Assembly (NCBI GenBank): GCA_024742275.1
Contig: JANSYS010000003.1
Span: 299,182 to 363,181 of the forward strand
Direction of reading: 5' to 3'
Length of the DNA: 64,000 bases
Source: Alphaproteobacteria bacterium
GTDB lineage: Bacteria > Pseudomonadota > Alphaproteobacteria > Thalassobaculales > Thalassobaculaceae
Shown here: piece by piece, positions 26,074 through 34,133 of the stretch
Numbering within the stretch: position 1 is the stretch's first letter
How the letters are laid out: every line of letters starts with the position of its first letter
The notes under the pieces: model-generated
The model's database searches: none
What the model saw: only the letters and a program-made list of their open reading frames with translations
Told to the model about the DNA's origin: nothing
Translations under genes and position numbers: made by a program

Positions 26074-26889
26074 ATGGTCGTCAAGGTCTGGGGCGCGCGG
26101 GGCAGCGTGCCCTGCCCCGGACCGAGAACGGTGAAGTACGGCGGCAACACGTCGTGCGTTGAGGTGCGTTGCGCCGGCCACAGGATCGTTCTCGATGGCG
26201 GTACCGGGATCCGCGAACTGGGGCATGCCATGGCCGCCGAGCCGCTGGGGCCGGTGGACGTTCTGCTGACCCATTTCCATCTGGACCATATCGCGGGGTT
26301 GCCTTTCTGGGCCCCGGCCTACACCCCCGGTAACAGCATCGTCTTTCGCGCGGCCCGGCTGCAACAGACCTTCGGATTGCGCGAGATCCTGCACAAGATG
26401 ATGTCGCCGCCATTGTTTCCCATTCCCCTGGACGAGTTCCGGGCCGATGTCCGTTTCGAGGATTTTTCCTGTGGTGCGGAGTTCGAGCCGGCGCCGGGCG
26501 TCCGGGTCATGACTAGGCCGCTCAATCATCCGGGCGGCGCCTGCGGCTACCGGATCTCCCATGCCGGACGCAGCGTGGCCTACGTCACGGATACGGAGCA
26601 TGTGCCCGGCACGGACGATTCCAACGTTATCGATCTGATGCGGGGCGCCGACCTCGCCTTCTACGATTCCACCTATAGCGAGGCTGAACTGCCTGCCCAT
26701 GCCGGTTGGGGACACTCGACATGGGAGGAGGCGGTGCGGCTGGCCGGCATCGCCGGTGTCGAGACGCTGGTTCTGTTCCATCACGACCCCCGGCACGACG
26801 ACGCCGACCTGGATCGGATCGGAGACCAGGCCGCCCAGGCAAGACCAGGAACGGTGGTCGCCCGGGAGGGCGAAGAATTCCGCTTGTAG
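26074..26889 (+). CDS. MBL-fold metallo-hydrolase
   Basis: A 271-residue metallo-beta-lactamase-fold hydrolase of the phosphodiesterase/PhnP-like kind. The metal motif is H-F-H-L-D-H at 67-72, with N-H-P-G-G, Y-V-T-D-T-E and the final F-H-H-D-P providing further ligands. The N-terminal K-V-W-G-A-R-G-S-V-P-C is typical of this subgroup. The start could instead be TTG at 26059, which has GGGAGAGG at a better distance. The frame is open far upstream without conservation. The substrate is unknown. A SAM methyltransferase follows after 14 bp. Confidence 0.85.
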   Translation: MVVKVWGARGSVPCPGPRTVKYGGNTSCVEVRCAGHRIVLDGGTGIRELGHAMAAEPLGPVDVLLTHFHLDHIAGLPFWAPAYTPGNSIVFRAARLQQTFGLREILHKMMSPPLFPIPLDEFRADVRFEDFSCGAEFEPAPGVRVMTRPLNHPGGACGYRISHAGRSVAYVTDTEHVPGTDDSNVIDLMRGADLAFYDSTYSEAELPAHAGWGHSTWEEAVRLAGIAGVETLVLFHHDPRHDDADLDRIGDQAAQARPGTVVAREGEEFRL

Positions 26890-26903
26890 ATGCCGCACTG
26901 GTA

Positions 26904-27779
26904 GTGAGACCTAACACATTGAAAAAACGCCTGATAGCGATCGCTACGACGCTTGGTATGGCCGAGGGCGGCGTGTTCGTCCCGCACCGTTACGCGGCGT
27001 CTCTGCGCCCCCCTTCGAGCTATCCGGGCTTGGAGCCGCTGTTTGCCGATGCTGAACCGGCGATGGCCGAAGTGCTGGCGACGATCGATGCCTTCGGCGA
27101 GATCGTCGATCGTTTCCAGGGCGCGAGTCCGCCGACGCCGCGTTGGGAGCAGGACTGGTTTCCCGGACTCGACGGCGCCGCCGCCTATGCCATCGTCCGG
27201 TCCGGACGGCCGCGGAGGATCCTCGAGATCGGCTCCGGGCACTCCACCCGCTTTCTGTTCCGGGCCGTGACCGATGGCGGCTTCGAGACCGAGATCCACT
27301 GCGTCGACCCGGCGCCGCGGGCCGACATTTCGGCGCTGGACGTGCGGCTGCGGCGGCGCACCCTGCAGAACACCAATCTGCTGACGCTGCCGACGCTCGA
27401 GCCGGGCGATATCCTGTTCATCGATTCAAGCCATCTCGCCTTGCCCGGCTCCGATGTCGATCTGCTGTTCTCGCAGATGATCCCGGCCCTGGAGCCCGGC
27501 GTCCTGGTGCATATTCACGACATTCTGCTGCCCGACGCCTACCCGGAGGCCTGGGCATGGCGCGCCTATTCCGAGCACCAGGTCGTCGCGGCCTGGCTGG
27601 CTGCCGGCGGCCTTGAGCCGCTGTTCTCCAGCCACTACGCCCGAACCCGCATGGCCGAACGGGTGGCGGCGTCGGCGGCCGGGCGTATCCCGGTTTCGGC
27701 GGATGCGCACGAGACATCCTTGTGGTGCGTGAAACGTTCACCGAAACGTGCGTCGCCAGACGCGGCGCCGCACGGCTAG
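26904..27779 (+). CDS. class I SAM-dependent methyltransferase
   Basis: The protein of about 291 residues carries the SAM loop L-E-I-G-S-G-H-S-T at 107-115, the acidic strand end C-V-D-P, and D-I-L-F-I-D-S-S-H, as in the Methyltransf_24 group. The N-terminus has a G-V-F-V-P-H-R-Y segment seen in relatives, so the start should lie upstream of it. GTG 26904 is used here, with TTG 26919 and ATG 26958 as alternatives, none with a clear ribosome site. The first 25 codons are AT-rich compared with the rest and contain the palindrome TAGCGATCGCTA at 26935-26946. The substrate is unknown. Confidence 0.8.
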   Translation: MRPNTLKKRLIAIATTLGMAEGGVFVPHRYAASLRPPSSYPGLEPLFADAEPAMAEVLATIDAFGEIVDRFQGASPPTPRWEQDWFPGLDGAAAYAIVRSGRPRRILEIGSGHSTRFLFRAVTDGGFETEIHCVDPAPRADISALDVRLRRRTLQNTNLLTLPTLEPGDILFIDSSHLALPGSDVDLLFSQMIPALEPGVLVHIHDILLPDAYPEAWAWRAYSEHQVVAAWLAAGGLEPLFSSHYARTRMAERVAASAAGRIPVSADAHETSLWCVKRSPKRASPDAAPHG

Positions 27780-27789
27780 ATCCTGAACG

Positions 27790-29220
27790 ATGACAGACTC
27801 TCCGCCATCGACGCCGCCGCCTATCGCCGGGCCAATGGCTCCGCCGACCAATGAACCGGGCGGGCGGGTCGAAGGTGGACCGGCATCGGCCGTCGCGGGC
27901 GGTGGCAGAGAGACGGCGGCCCTACCGGCGCCCGTGCGGGCGGCGATGGCGGTTCAGCAGGAATCCAGCGAGATTCTGATCGGCTGGATCCAACTCGCGG
28001 TCGTCGTCGGTTTCGGCAGTCTCTACGCGCTCTCGCCGAAGACATTCCCGCCCGAGGCGGAGCTCCATCCGATTCCCTGGGTCCTGGGCGCCTATACCGC
28101 GTTCACGGTGCTGCGGCTTTATCTCGCCTATCGCCGCAGGCTCGCCGGCTGGTTCCTGGCGCTGTCCGTGGTGGCCGACGTGGTGCTTCTCCTCGGCACC
28201 ATCTGGAGCTTCCATGTGCAGTACATGCAACCGGCCGCGTTCTACCTGAAGGCACCGACCGTCCTCTACCTCTTCATCTTCATCGCCATCCGCACCCTGC
28301 GTTTCGAGCCGCGCTACGTGCTGCTGTCCGGAATCGCCGCCGCCCTGGGATGGGTCGGGATGGTGGTGTACGCGGTCTATCTGGACGGCATGGACTCGCC
28401 GATTACCCGCGACTACGTCCAGTATCTCACCACCAACGCCATCCTGATCGGTGCCGAGTTCGACAAGATCGTCTCGATCCTGGTGGTGACGGCCATTCTC
28501 GCCATCGCCATCGTTCGCGCTCGGCGGCTTCTCACCTTGGCGGTCAGAGAAAGCCTGGCGGCGCGGGAACTATCCCGCTTCTTCGCCCGCGACGTTGCCG
28601 ACCGGATCACCGATCTCGACCGAACGGTGGAACTCGGCCGGGGGGAAATCCGCGAGGCCGCGATCCTCTACGTTGATATTCGCGGGTTCTCAGGCATCGC
28701 GACGGAGATATCCCCGGACGCGCTGCTCGCGCTGTTGTCGGAGTATCAGCATGTCGTAGTGCCGTTGATCCAGAGCCATGGCGGCAGCATCGACAAGTTC
28801 CTAGGCGACGGGATCATGGCGACATTCGGCGCGACCCGAACGGGCGGGACGCCGCAAGCAGACGCGCTTCGGGCGGTCGATGCGGTGATGGACGCGGTCG
28901 AGCTCTGGCGCCGGCGTCGGGCCGCGGACGGCCAGCCGGCGCCGCTCGTCGGGGCCGCCGTCGCGGCCGGACCCGTGGTGTTCGGCGCTATCGGCGACGA
29001 CACGCGCTTGGAGTACACGGTGATCGGTGCGGCAGTGAACCTTGCGGCGAAGCTGGAGAAACACACCAAGGCGGAAGCGGTCAGAGCGCTGACCGACCGA
29101 CCGACCTACGAGCGAGCGCTGAGCCAGGGCTACGACCGCGGAATGGCGCCGGAGATGCGGGAGGGCCGGGCCGTGCTGGGACTGGAAACACCGGTCGATC
29201 TGGTTGTTCTCGCCGCGTAG
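27790..29220 (+). CDS. membrane-bound class III adenylate/guanylate cyclase
   Basis: The 476-residue protein has a Pro/Gly-rich cytoplasmic N-terminus (1-50), about six transmembrane helices (about 63-255), and a C-terminal class III nucleotide cyclase domain (about 285-430). The two metal aspartates are visible in Y-V-D-I-R-G-F-S near 295 and G-D-G-I-M near 339. The later catalytic block reads V-I-G-A-A-V-N-L-A-A-K: the transition-state Asn is kept, the usual Arg is Lys, and the usual Asp after Gly is Ala. It therefore probably makes cAMP, but activity and nucleotide preference are uncertain. It starts 10 bp after the methyltransferase stop. Confidence 0.88.
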   Translation: MTDSPPSTPPPIAGPMAPPTNEPGGRVEGGPASAVAGGGRETAALPAPVRAAMAVQQESSEILIGWIQLAVVVGFGSLYALSPKTFPPEAELHPIPWVLGAYTAFTVLRLYLAYRRRLAGWFLALSVVADVVLLLGTIWSFHVQYMQPAAFYLKAPTVLYLFIFIAIRTLRFEPRYVLLSGIAAALGWVGMVVYAVYLDGMDSPITRDYVQYLTTNAILIGAEFDKIVSILVVTAILAIAIVRARRLLTLAVRESLAARELSRFFARDVADRITDLDRTVELGRGEIREAAILYVDIRGFSGIATEISPDALLALLSEYQHVVVPLIQSHGGSIDKFLGDGIMATFGATRTGGTPQADALRAVDAVMDAVELWRRRRAADGQPAPLVGAAVAAGPVVFGAIGDDTRLEYTVIGAAVNLAAKLEKHTKAEAVRALTDRPTYERALSQGYDRGMAPEMREGRAVLGLETPVDLVVLAA

Positions 29221-29295
29221 GGATTTCCGCACGCATCGCCGTCAGCGCCGACGGGCGGTCCCCGGAAGGTCCGAAAGCCGCAAAATCCCGAAGCT

Positions 29296-29370
29296 TGGCT
29301 GGGGCGGCAGGATTCGAACCTGCGAATGGCGGTACCAAAAACCGCTGCCTTACCACTTGGCTACGCCCCA
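29296..29370 (-). tRNA. tRNA-Gln (anticodon UUG)
   Basis: The minus strand folds into a complete 75-nt tRNA. The 7-bp acceptor stem is TGGGGCG/CGCCCCA and the D arm contains AAGTGGTAA. The anticodon stem GCGGT/ACCGC holds loop TTTTGGT (anticodon TTG), and the T arm is GCAGG-TTCGAAT-CCTGC. Discriminator G and an encoded CCA end it. The weak U-A first pair is typical of tRNA-Gln. Confidence 0.97.
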
Positions 29371-29465
29371 GACGCCGCGGAAGATACGCAAAGCTGGGCA
29401 TTTCAAGCAAGGGGCAGGTTGCGATATCATCGTCGACGCTGCCCGACCCCAGCCGGAGACCGCAT

Positions 29466-29864
29466 GTGGCGACGCGCAACAAGGCCAAACTTCCCTGGAG
29501 CGTGAAAGGCGTGACGCCCGAATCGCGCGATCTCGCCAAATCGGCTGCGGCCGACCATGAAGCCACCATGGGCGAATGGCTGAGCCACGTGATTCGACGG
29601 GTCGGAGCGGCAGAGGCGGCCGGTCAGCCGCTGCTGCCGTCCGACACTGGCGATGGCGCCGGTGGAGGGGGCGGTGGCGGGGGCGCTCTCGTTCCGGGCG
29701 TCGATGGCGGCCGGGTGGACGATGCCGCCCTGATCGCGGGCGTTCACCAGCGGCTCGAACACAGCGAGGCGCGGCTCCTCGACGTGCTGGACGGTCTCGA
29801 GGATGTGGTCGAGAAGCTGGCCGACCGGATCACCCGGCTGGAGCGCCGGGACGACCGGGGGTAG
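29466..29864 (+). CDS. short protein with PodJ-like N-terminal domain and C-terminal coiled coil
   Basis: The product of 132 residues begins with a 35-residue block (W11-S-V-K-G15, R21, G36-x-W38) that is shared, without gaps, with the next two genes and resembles the N-terminus of the polarity factor PodJ. A glycine-rich linker with eight consecutive Gly follows at about 64-74, then an acidic coiled-coil helix of heptads (about 85-130). There is no signal peptide or membrane helix, so it should be cytoplasmic. The GTG at 29466 has CGGAGA eight bases upstream. A longer frame reaching into the tRNA complement is an artefact. Function is unknown; polar scaffolding is inferred only from the shared domain. 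Confidence 0.75.
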   Translation: MATRNKAKLPWSVKGVTPESRDLAKSAAADHEATMGEWLSHVIRRVGAAEAAGQPLLPSDTGDGAGGGGGGGGALVPGVDGGRVDDAALIAGVHQRLEHSEARLLDVLDGLEDVVEKLADRITRLERRDDRG

Positions 29865-29981
29865 GACCCCGGTCAAACCGCTCCCAATCCCTGCACGCTC
29901 CTGTATAGTGGGCGGTCAGTCGTACCGGGTAGTATTCCCGTCTTTTCGTGAATCACCCGACCGGTAGGGGGCGTTTGGCCG

Positions 29982-30695
29982 ATGTCCGGATCATCACCGT
30001 GGAGCATCAAGGGCGTGTCGCGCGAGGACCGCGAGATCGCCAAGGAGCAGGCCCGTAAAAGCGGCGAGCCGATCGGCGTCTGGCTGTCGCGTCGGATTCG
30101 GGACGCGTCTTCAGGCATGCCGGTTGATCGCGCCGCCCGGCGGGACGGCGCCGACCAGGAAGACGGCAACGGTTCGCCGCCCGGAGGCGACCGACGGCAG
30201 GCCGGTCGCGGGTTCGGCCGTCGGGCGAGCGATCAGCCGGATTTCGGGTTCGGGCCGGGGAACTGGCGTCAGGCACGCGAGACCATCCTGAACCGGGAGG
30301 ACACACGGTTCACCGAAGGCCTGGCGGCTTTGCGCGACCGGGTCCGCACGGTCGAAACCCGTCTCGACAGCCGACCGGATACGGTGACGGAGCTGGAACA
30401 GCGAATCCGGGATCTTTCCGAAAGGTTGGCGGGGCTCACGGATCGCTTGGACCTGCTCGAAGCCGACCGCGGCATGAGCACGGTGGAGCGGAAGCTCGAC
30501 AGGCTGGAAACGGACGTCATGGAGCTGGATCGTTTTGCGCGTCGGCTACCCAGCGACACGGCCGATTCCCTGGACGGGCTGGAGCGGCGGATCGAACAGC
30601 TCGTCGACCGGATGCGCGTCGTCGAGACCTTCGTTCTTCCGGAGCGTAGGAAGCGCGGCTTCTTCGGCCGGTTGTTCGGCCGCAAACCCCGGTAG
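29982..30695 (+). CDS. coiled-coil protein with PodJ-like N-terminal domain
   Basis: The 237-residue protein starts with the same N-terminal block (P-W7-S-I-K-G11, R17, G32-V-W34) as its two neighbours. A charged Arg/Gly/Asp-rich linker covers about 45-95, then a long heptad-rich coiled coil about 100-215. The last 15 residues are strongly basic with two G-F-F-G / L-F-G elements, plausibly binding membrane or nucleic acid. No signal peptide is seen. It follows the first paralogue after 117 bp and precedes the large third paralogue by 79 bp, on the same strand. I know no named family for the full length. Confidence 0.78.
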   Translation: MSGSSPWSIKGVSREDREIAKEQARKSGEPIGVWLSRRIRDASSGMPVDRAARRDGADQEDGNGSPPGGDRRQAGRGFGRRASDQPDFGFGPGNWRQARETILNREDTRFTEGLAALRDRVRTVETRLDSRPDTVTELEQRIRDLSERLAGLTDRLDLLEADRGMSTVERKLDRLETDVMELDRFARRLPSDTADSLDGLERRIEQLVDRMRVVETFVLPERRKRGFFGRLFGRKPR

Positions 30696-30774
30696 TTCCT
30701 ACACAGTGCAGCTTGCTTCCCTGGCAAGCGCTACCACGTTATGATGTGGTATTGATATCGGTAGTGAGGGCAGC
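30696..30774 (+). promoter_or_regulatory. gap before the large PodJ-like gene, AT-richer with inverted repeats
   Basis: The 79-bp gap contains GCTTGC-N8-GCAAGC at 30711-30730 and TACCAC-N8-GTGGTA at 30732-30751. The latter overlaps a possible -10-like TATGAT. It may hold a promoter or operator separating the third gene from the first two. GAGGG lies 5 bp before the GTG start. Confidence 0.35.
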
Positions 30775-33174
30775 GTGTCCCGGGACTCCACCGCCTGGAG
30801 CGTAAAGGGAATCGACCAAGCGACGCGTGATATCGCGCGGCGGGCTGCTGCTGCGGCCGGTATGACGATCGGCGAATGGATCGATCACGCGATCAAGGCC
30901 GATGCGGCCAATCGCGGCATCCCTGTCGCGGCGAATCAGGGCGGTAGCGGCCTCTCGGGCGCGTCGAGACCGGCGGAGGGGATCGACCCCGAAACCGTCG
31001 AGGCGATCTTCAGCCGAATCGCGGATGGCGAGCGCCTCTTCGAAGCCCGGCTCAGGCCCATCGGCTATGCGCTGAAGGACGTGGCCGAGCGGGTCGTGGC
31101 GCTCGAACGCACGGCCGAGCGGCTCCCGCCGCCGGATTCGCCGGTTGTCGACGGTTCAGGTCCGGTCCGAAGCGCTGCAGATCAGGCGGAAACGCCGATC
31201 CAACCGCCCGTGCGGATCCCGATCTCGTTTCGGCCGCTGGGCCAGCCTCCCGCCGCCCCCGTCGAATCGGCGGATGAAGCGATCGAATCAGCCCAAGAGC
31301 CGGTAGATGGGACAGAGAACCGGGCCGACGCGGGTATCGGCTTTGGCGACATCGCCGAATCCTCCGGAACGCCCATCGACGTCTCCGACTTGGAGGACGA
31401 TATCTGGGGTGCGGATTCGGCAGCGGACTCAGCAGCGGATTCAGCGGAAAGCAGATCGGAAGAGCGCTCGCGCCCGCAGCCGATCGTCTTCCGGCCCGTT
31501 CAGCCGCCAGCAAAACAGATATCTGAAGATAAAGACGAATTCGAGCCGATACATCGGAGCAATCAGCGCGGAGAAGGCCGACCGGCGCTGCCGGACAGCC
31601 CGCCGTCGGATTGGACGGCTCGGCTCGATCTTGACGCGCCCTCCTTGACCCGGTCGGCTGCTGATTTGGCCCCGCGCCATGTCTCTGCCGCCGCCTCTGA
31701 CGATGTGTCGGACGTCGATCGTCTCGAAGGCGAGACGAATATCGCGCCCGACAGAGAAGACGATCCCACGGCGCTGCGCGCCCGGCCGGAGCCGGAGGCC
31801 CCTGGTTTCGATTTTCCGGCCGATCCGATCGATACGACCGCGCTCGGGCTCTCCGGAGAGCCGATCGAAACGGCGCTTCCCCCGCGCCGTATCGCCAGTG
31901 CCGGCCGCCTCGCCGCCGCCGCCGCCATCGTTCTCGCCCTCATCGGCGGCGCGGCCTGGACGGCCCACAGGGATGGCACCCTGAGCCTGGACGCCATCGG
32001 CAAGCGTCTGGCGGAAGCGGAAGCGACCGCTCGGACGGCGTTTACCGAGGCCGGCGACTGGGTCAAGCGGCAGGTCGCATCGGATGCCGAGGCGCCGGCT
32101 CCCGCCGCCGAGCCGGGCACGGCGGTTTCGGAAACCGCGCAAACCGAAGGCCGCAGCGTGAATACCTCACCGGATCAGGCGTCGGCGCCCGAGCGCGCCG
32201 TGCCCGAGCGCCCCGTGGAGCAATCGGATGGTGCTTCCGCCGACGCAATTGCCGAGGTTGCCGCAGGTACCTCTGCCGTCCCTCCGTCCGACGCTTCTGT
32301 GTCTCCCGTTCCGCCCCTGCCCGCGCAGCCGATCGCGGTCGATCCCCGCCCCGTGTCCCCGCCGCCCGCTCCGGTCCTCGCGGAAGCACCGACCAGGACC
32401 TCTCCCGCTGTTTCGGCGCCGAGTGGTCAAGGATCCACGCAGCCAGCCCCGCCTCTCGACGGAACCGTTCCACTGAGCCGCGCCGAAGCCGGCAATCCGG
32501 CGGCGCAATTCGAGGTCGCGGCGGGCTTGATGCGCGGGGCCGATCCTCGGCCGGCGGAGGCGGCCATCTGGTTCCGCGAGGCGGCGATCAACGGTTTGCC
32601 CGTCGCCCAGTTCAATCTCGGTGTGATGTACGAGAAGGGCTTGGGCGTGCCCGAAGACGAGACGCGGGCCCTGCTCTGGTACCACAGCGCGGCCGAACAG
32701 GGTTTCGCGTTGGCGCAGTACAATCTCGGCCGTCTCTACGCCTTCGGTCGCGGCATCCCCCAGTCCGATGCGGAAGCGAAACGATGGTTTCAGCGCGCCG
32801 CGGACCGGGGAGTGGCCGACGCCCTTTATGCCCTTGCCACGTTCGAAGCCGGTGAGTTGGATCGCGAGCGGATGATGTACGCCGCAGCCAAGGCCGGAGC
32901 GGAGGACGCTCAGGCATGGCTGCGCGACAAATCGGCGGGAGACGCACCTTCGGCAGCGATGGGCGCGCCCGCAGGCCTTGTCCTCGATCCGCCGGCCGGC
33001 GCTCCCGACGTTGCCGCAATTCAAGAAGGCCTGGCCGCTCTCGGCTACTACGAGGGGCCGATCGACGGCGTGGCCGGTCCGGTCACCCGCGCCGCTATCG
33101 GGCGGTTTCAGAGCGACAACGGGCTGCCAGCCACTGGCCTTCCCTCTCAAAGCTTGCGCCAACGATTGAACTAG
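30775..33174 (+). CDS. PodJ-like polarity protein with transmembrane helix, Sel1 repeats and peptidoglycan-binding domain
   Basis: The 799-residue protein has the N-terminal block (A-W8-S-V-K-G12, R18, G33-E-W35) and a long acidic, low-complexity cytoplasmic region to about 370. One transmembrane helix follows at about 373-396. A Pro/Ala-rich periplasmic linker spans about 425-560, Sel1-like repeats about 570-700 (motifs L-G-V-M-Y-E-K-G and L-G-R-L-Y-A-F-G-R-G), and a peptidoglycan_1-type domain about 744-799. This is the domain order of PodJ, the polar organiser of Caulobacter and relatives, although the cytoplasmic coiled coil is replaced by disordered acidic sequence. GTG start with GAGGG upstream. 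The final gene of a three-gene paralogous group; it converges on ispE. Confidence 0.85.
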   Translation: MSRDSTAWSVKGIDQATRDIARRAAAAAGMTIGEWIDHAIKADAANRGIPVAANQGGSGLSGASRPAEGIDPETVEAIFSRIADGERLFEARLRPIGYALKDVAERVVALERTAERLPPPDSPVVDGSGPVRSAADQAETPIQPPVRIPISFRPLGQPPAAPVESADEAIESAQEPVDGTENRADAGIGFGDIAESSGTPIDVSDLEDDIWGADSAADSAADSAESRSEERSRPQPIVFRPVQPPAKQISEDKDEFEPIHRSNQRGEGRPALPDSPPSDWTARLDLDAPSLTRSAADLAPRHVSAAASDDVSDVDRLEGETNIAPDREDDPTALRARPEPEAPGFDFPADPIDTTALGLSGEPIETALPPRRIASAGRLAAAAAIVLALIGGAAWTAHRDGTLSLDAIGKRLAEAEATARTAFTEAGDWVKRQVASDAEAPAPAAEPGTAVSETAQTEGRSVNTSPDQASAPERAVPERPVEQSDGASADAIAEVAAGTSAVPPSDASVSPVPPLPAQPIAVDPRPVSPPPAPVLAEAPTRTSPAVSAPSGQGSTQPAPPLDGTVPLSRAEAGNPAAQFEVAAGLMRGADPRPAEAAIWFREAAINGLPVAQFNLGVMYEKGLGVPEDETRALLWYHSAAEQGFALAQYNLGRLYAFGRGIPQSDAEAKRWFQRAADRGVADALYALATFEAGELDRERMMYAAAKAGAEDAQAWLRDKSAGDAPSAAMGAPAGLVLDPPAGAPDVAAIQEGLAALGYYEGPIDGVAGPVTRAAIGRFQSDNGLPATGLPSQSLRQRLN

Positions 33175-33218
33175 AAAAAATTATCTAAGTATATATCTCT
33201 AATGAATATTTCCGCTCG

Positions 33219-34133
33219 CTATGATGGTCGAATAGACCCGGAACGTACCCACCAGCCAGGGTTTCCCCGGTCGATCGCTGCCGCGGCAGCCTCGGCGGAC
33301 TCCGAATCCGTGAAGTATCCGACGACGGTCGAGCCGCTGCCCGACATCCGGGCCACGCGACATCCCACAGAACCCCGCAGGACATCGAGCGCTGCCCGGA
33401 CCGTCGGACGAAGACGGCAGGCAGCCTCCTCCAGATCGTTCCGCAAGACTTCGAGCGCCGCCAGCGGGTCCCGGCCCAGCATGCCGATCGCCTCCGCTGG
33501 GATCCGGTCGCCAAAAGCCCCGACGCGAGCCTTGAAGACCTCGGGTGTCGCCAGACCGATACCCGGCCAGACGAGAACGATCGGCAATGGCTGCGCGAGA
33601 TGGAGTGGAGAAATCCGCTCCCCGATGCCCTGCACATGCGCGGGGCGGCGGAAAAGGCAAACCGGCACATCCGCGCCGAGAGCGAGGGCCGCGGACCGGA
33701 CCCGGTCGCCGGCTGACGGCTCATCGCCCAGGACGGCGCGGATCACCGCCGCGGCATCGCTGGACCCGCCGCCGATGCCGCCGCCCGAGGGCAGGTCCTT
33801 CTCCACGGTGAGGGTTCCGGCCAGGGTTGTGTCGTGAAGACGGGCGGCGAGAGCCAGGGCGCGCCAAGCGAGGTTCGCGGTGGTCTCCGGCAGCGGTTCC
33901 GGGCGTGACTCCAGGGCGTCGCGGAGCACGAGCCTGCAGGAGTCCCCGCCGGGCGCCCAGGTCACCCGATCGCCGATATCGGCGAACCCGACCAGCATGT
34001 CGAGCAGGTGATAGCCGTCCTCGCGCCAGCCTACGACATGCAGAGCAAGATTGATCTTAGCCGGGGCGTATCGATGCCGGACGGCCCCGGACGGATCGAT
34101 TCCTGGGGCCGTCGCCGGATCAGCCCTCGGCAT
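33219..34133 (-). CDS. ispE: 4-diphosphocytidyl-2-C-methyl-D-erythritol kinase
   Basis: IspE is the GHMP kinase of the non-mevalonate isoprenoid pathway. The 304-residue product has A-P-A-K-I-N-L at 23-29 with the conserved lysine, the glycine loop P-S-G-G-G-I-G-G-G-S-S at 115-125, the catalytic aspartate in G-A-D-V-P near 155, and the C-terminal M-S-G-S-G-S-T motif. The start at 34133 overlaps the end of the TPR lipoprotein gene by 14 bp, so they are co-transcribed. Its stop is followed by an AT-rich gap of 44 bp shared with the convergent PodJ-like gene. Confidence 0.95.
   Translation of the reverse strand: MPRADPATAPGIDPSGAVRHRYAPAKINLALHVVGWREDGYHLLDMLVGFADIGDRVTWAPGGDSCRLVLRDALESRPEPLPETTANLAWRALALAARLHDTTLAGTLTVEKDLPSGGGIGGGSSDAAAVIRAVLGDEPSAGDRVRSAALALGADVPVCLFRRPAHVQGIGERISPLHLAQPLPIVLVWPGIGLATPEVFKARVGAFGDRIPAEAIGMLGRDPLAALEVLRNDLEEAACRLRPTVRAALDVLRGSVGCRVARMSGSGSTVVGYFTDSESAEAAAAAIDRGNPGWWVRSGSIRPS

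Noticed and set aside
29295..29466. Open frame beginning M-A-G-A-A-G-F-E-P through the tRNA complement into the first PodJ-like gene
   Set aside because: This is the well-known spurious translation of a tRNA on the other strand; the real start is the GTG at 29466 with a ribosome site.
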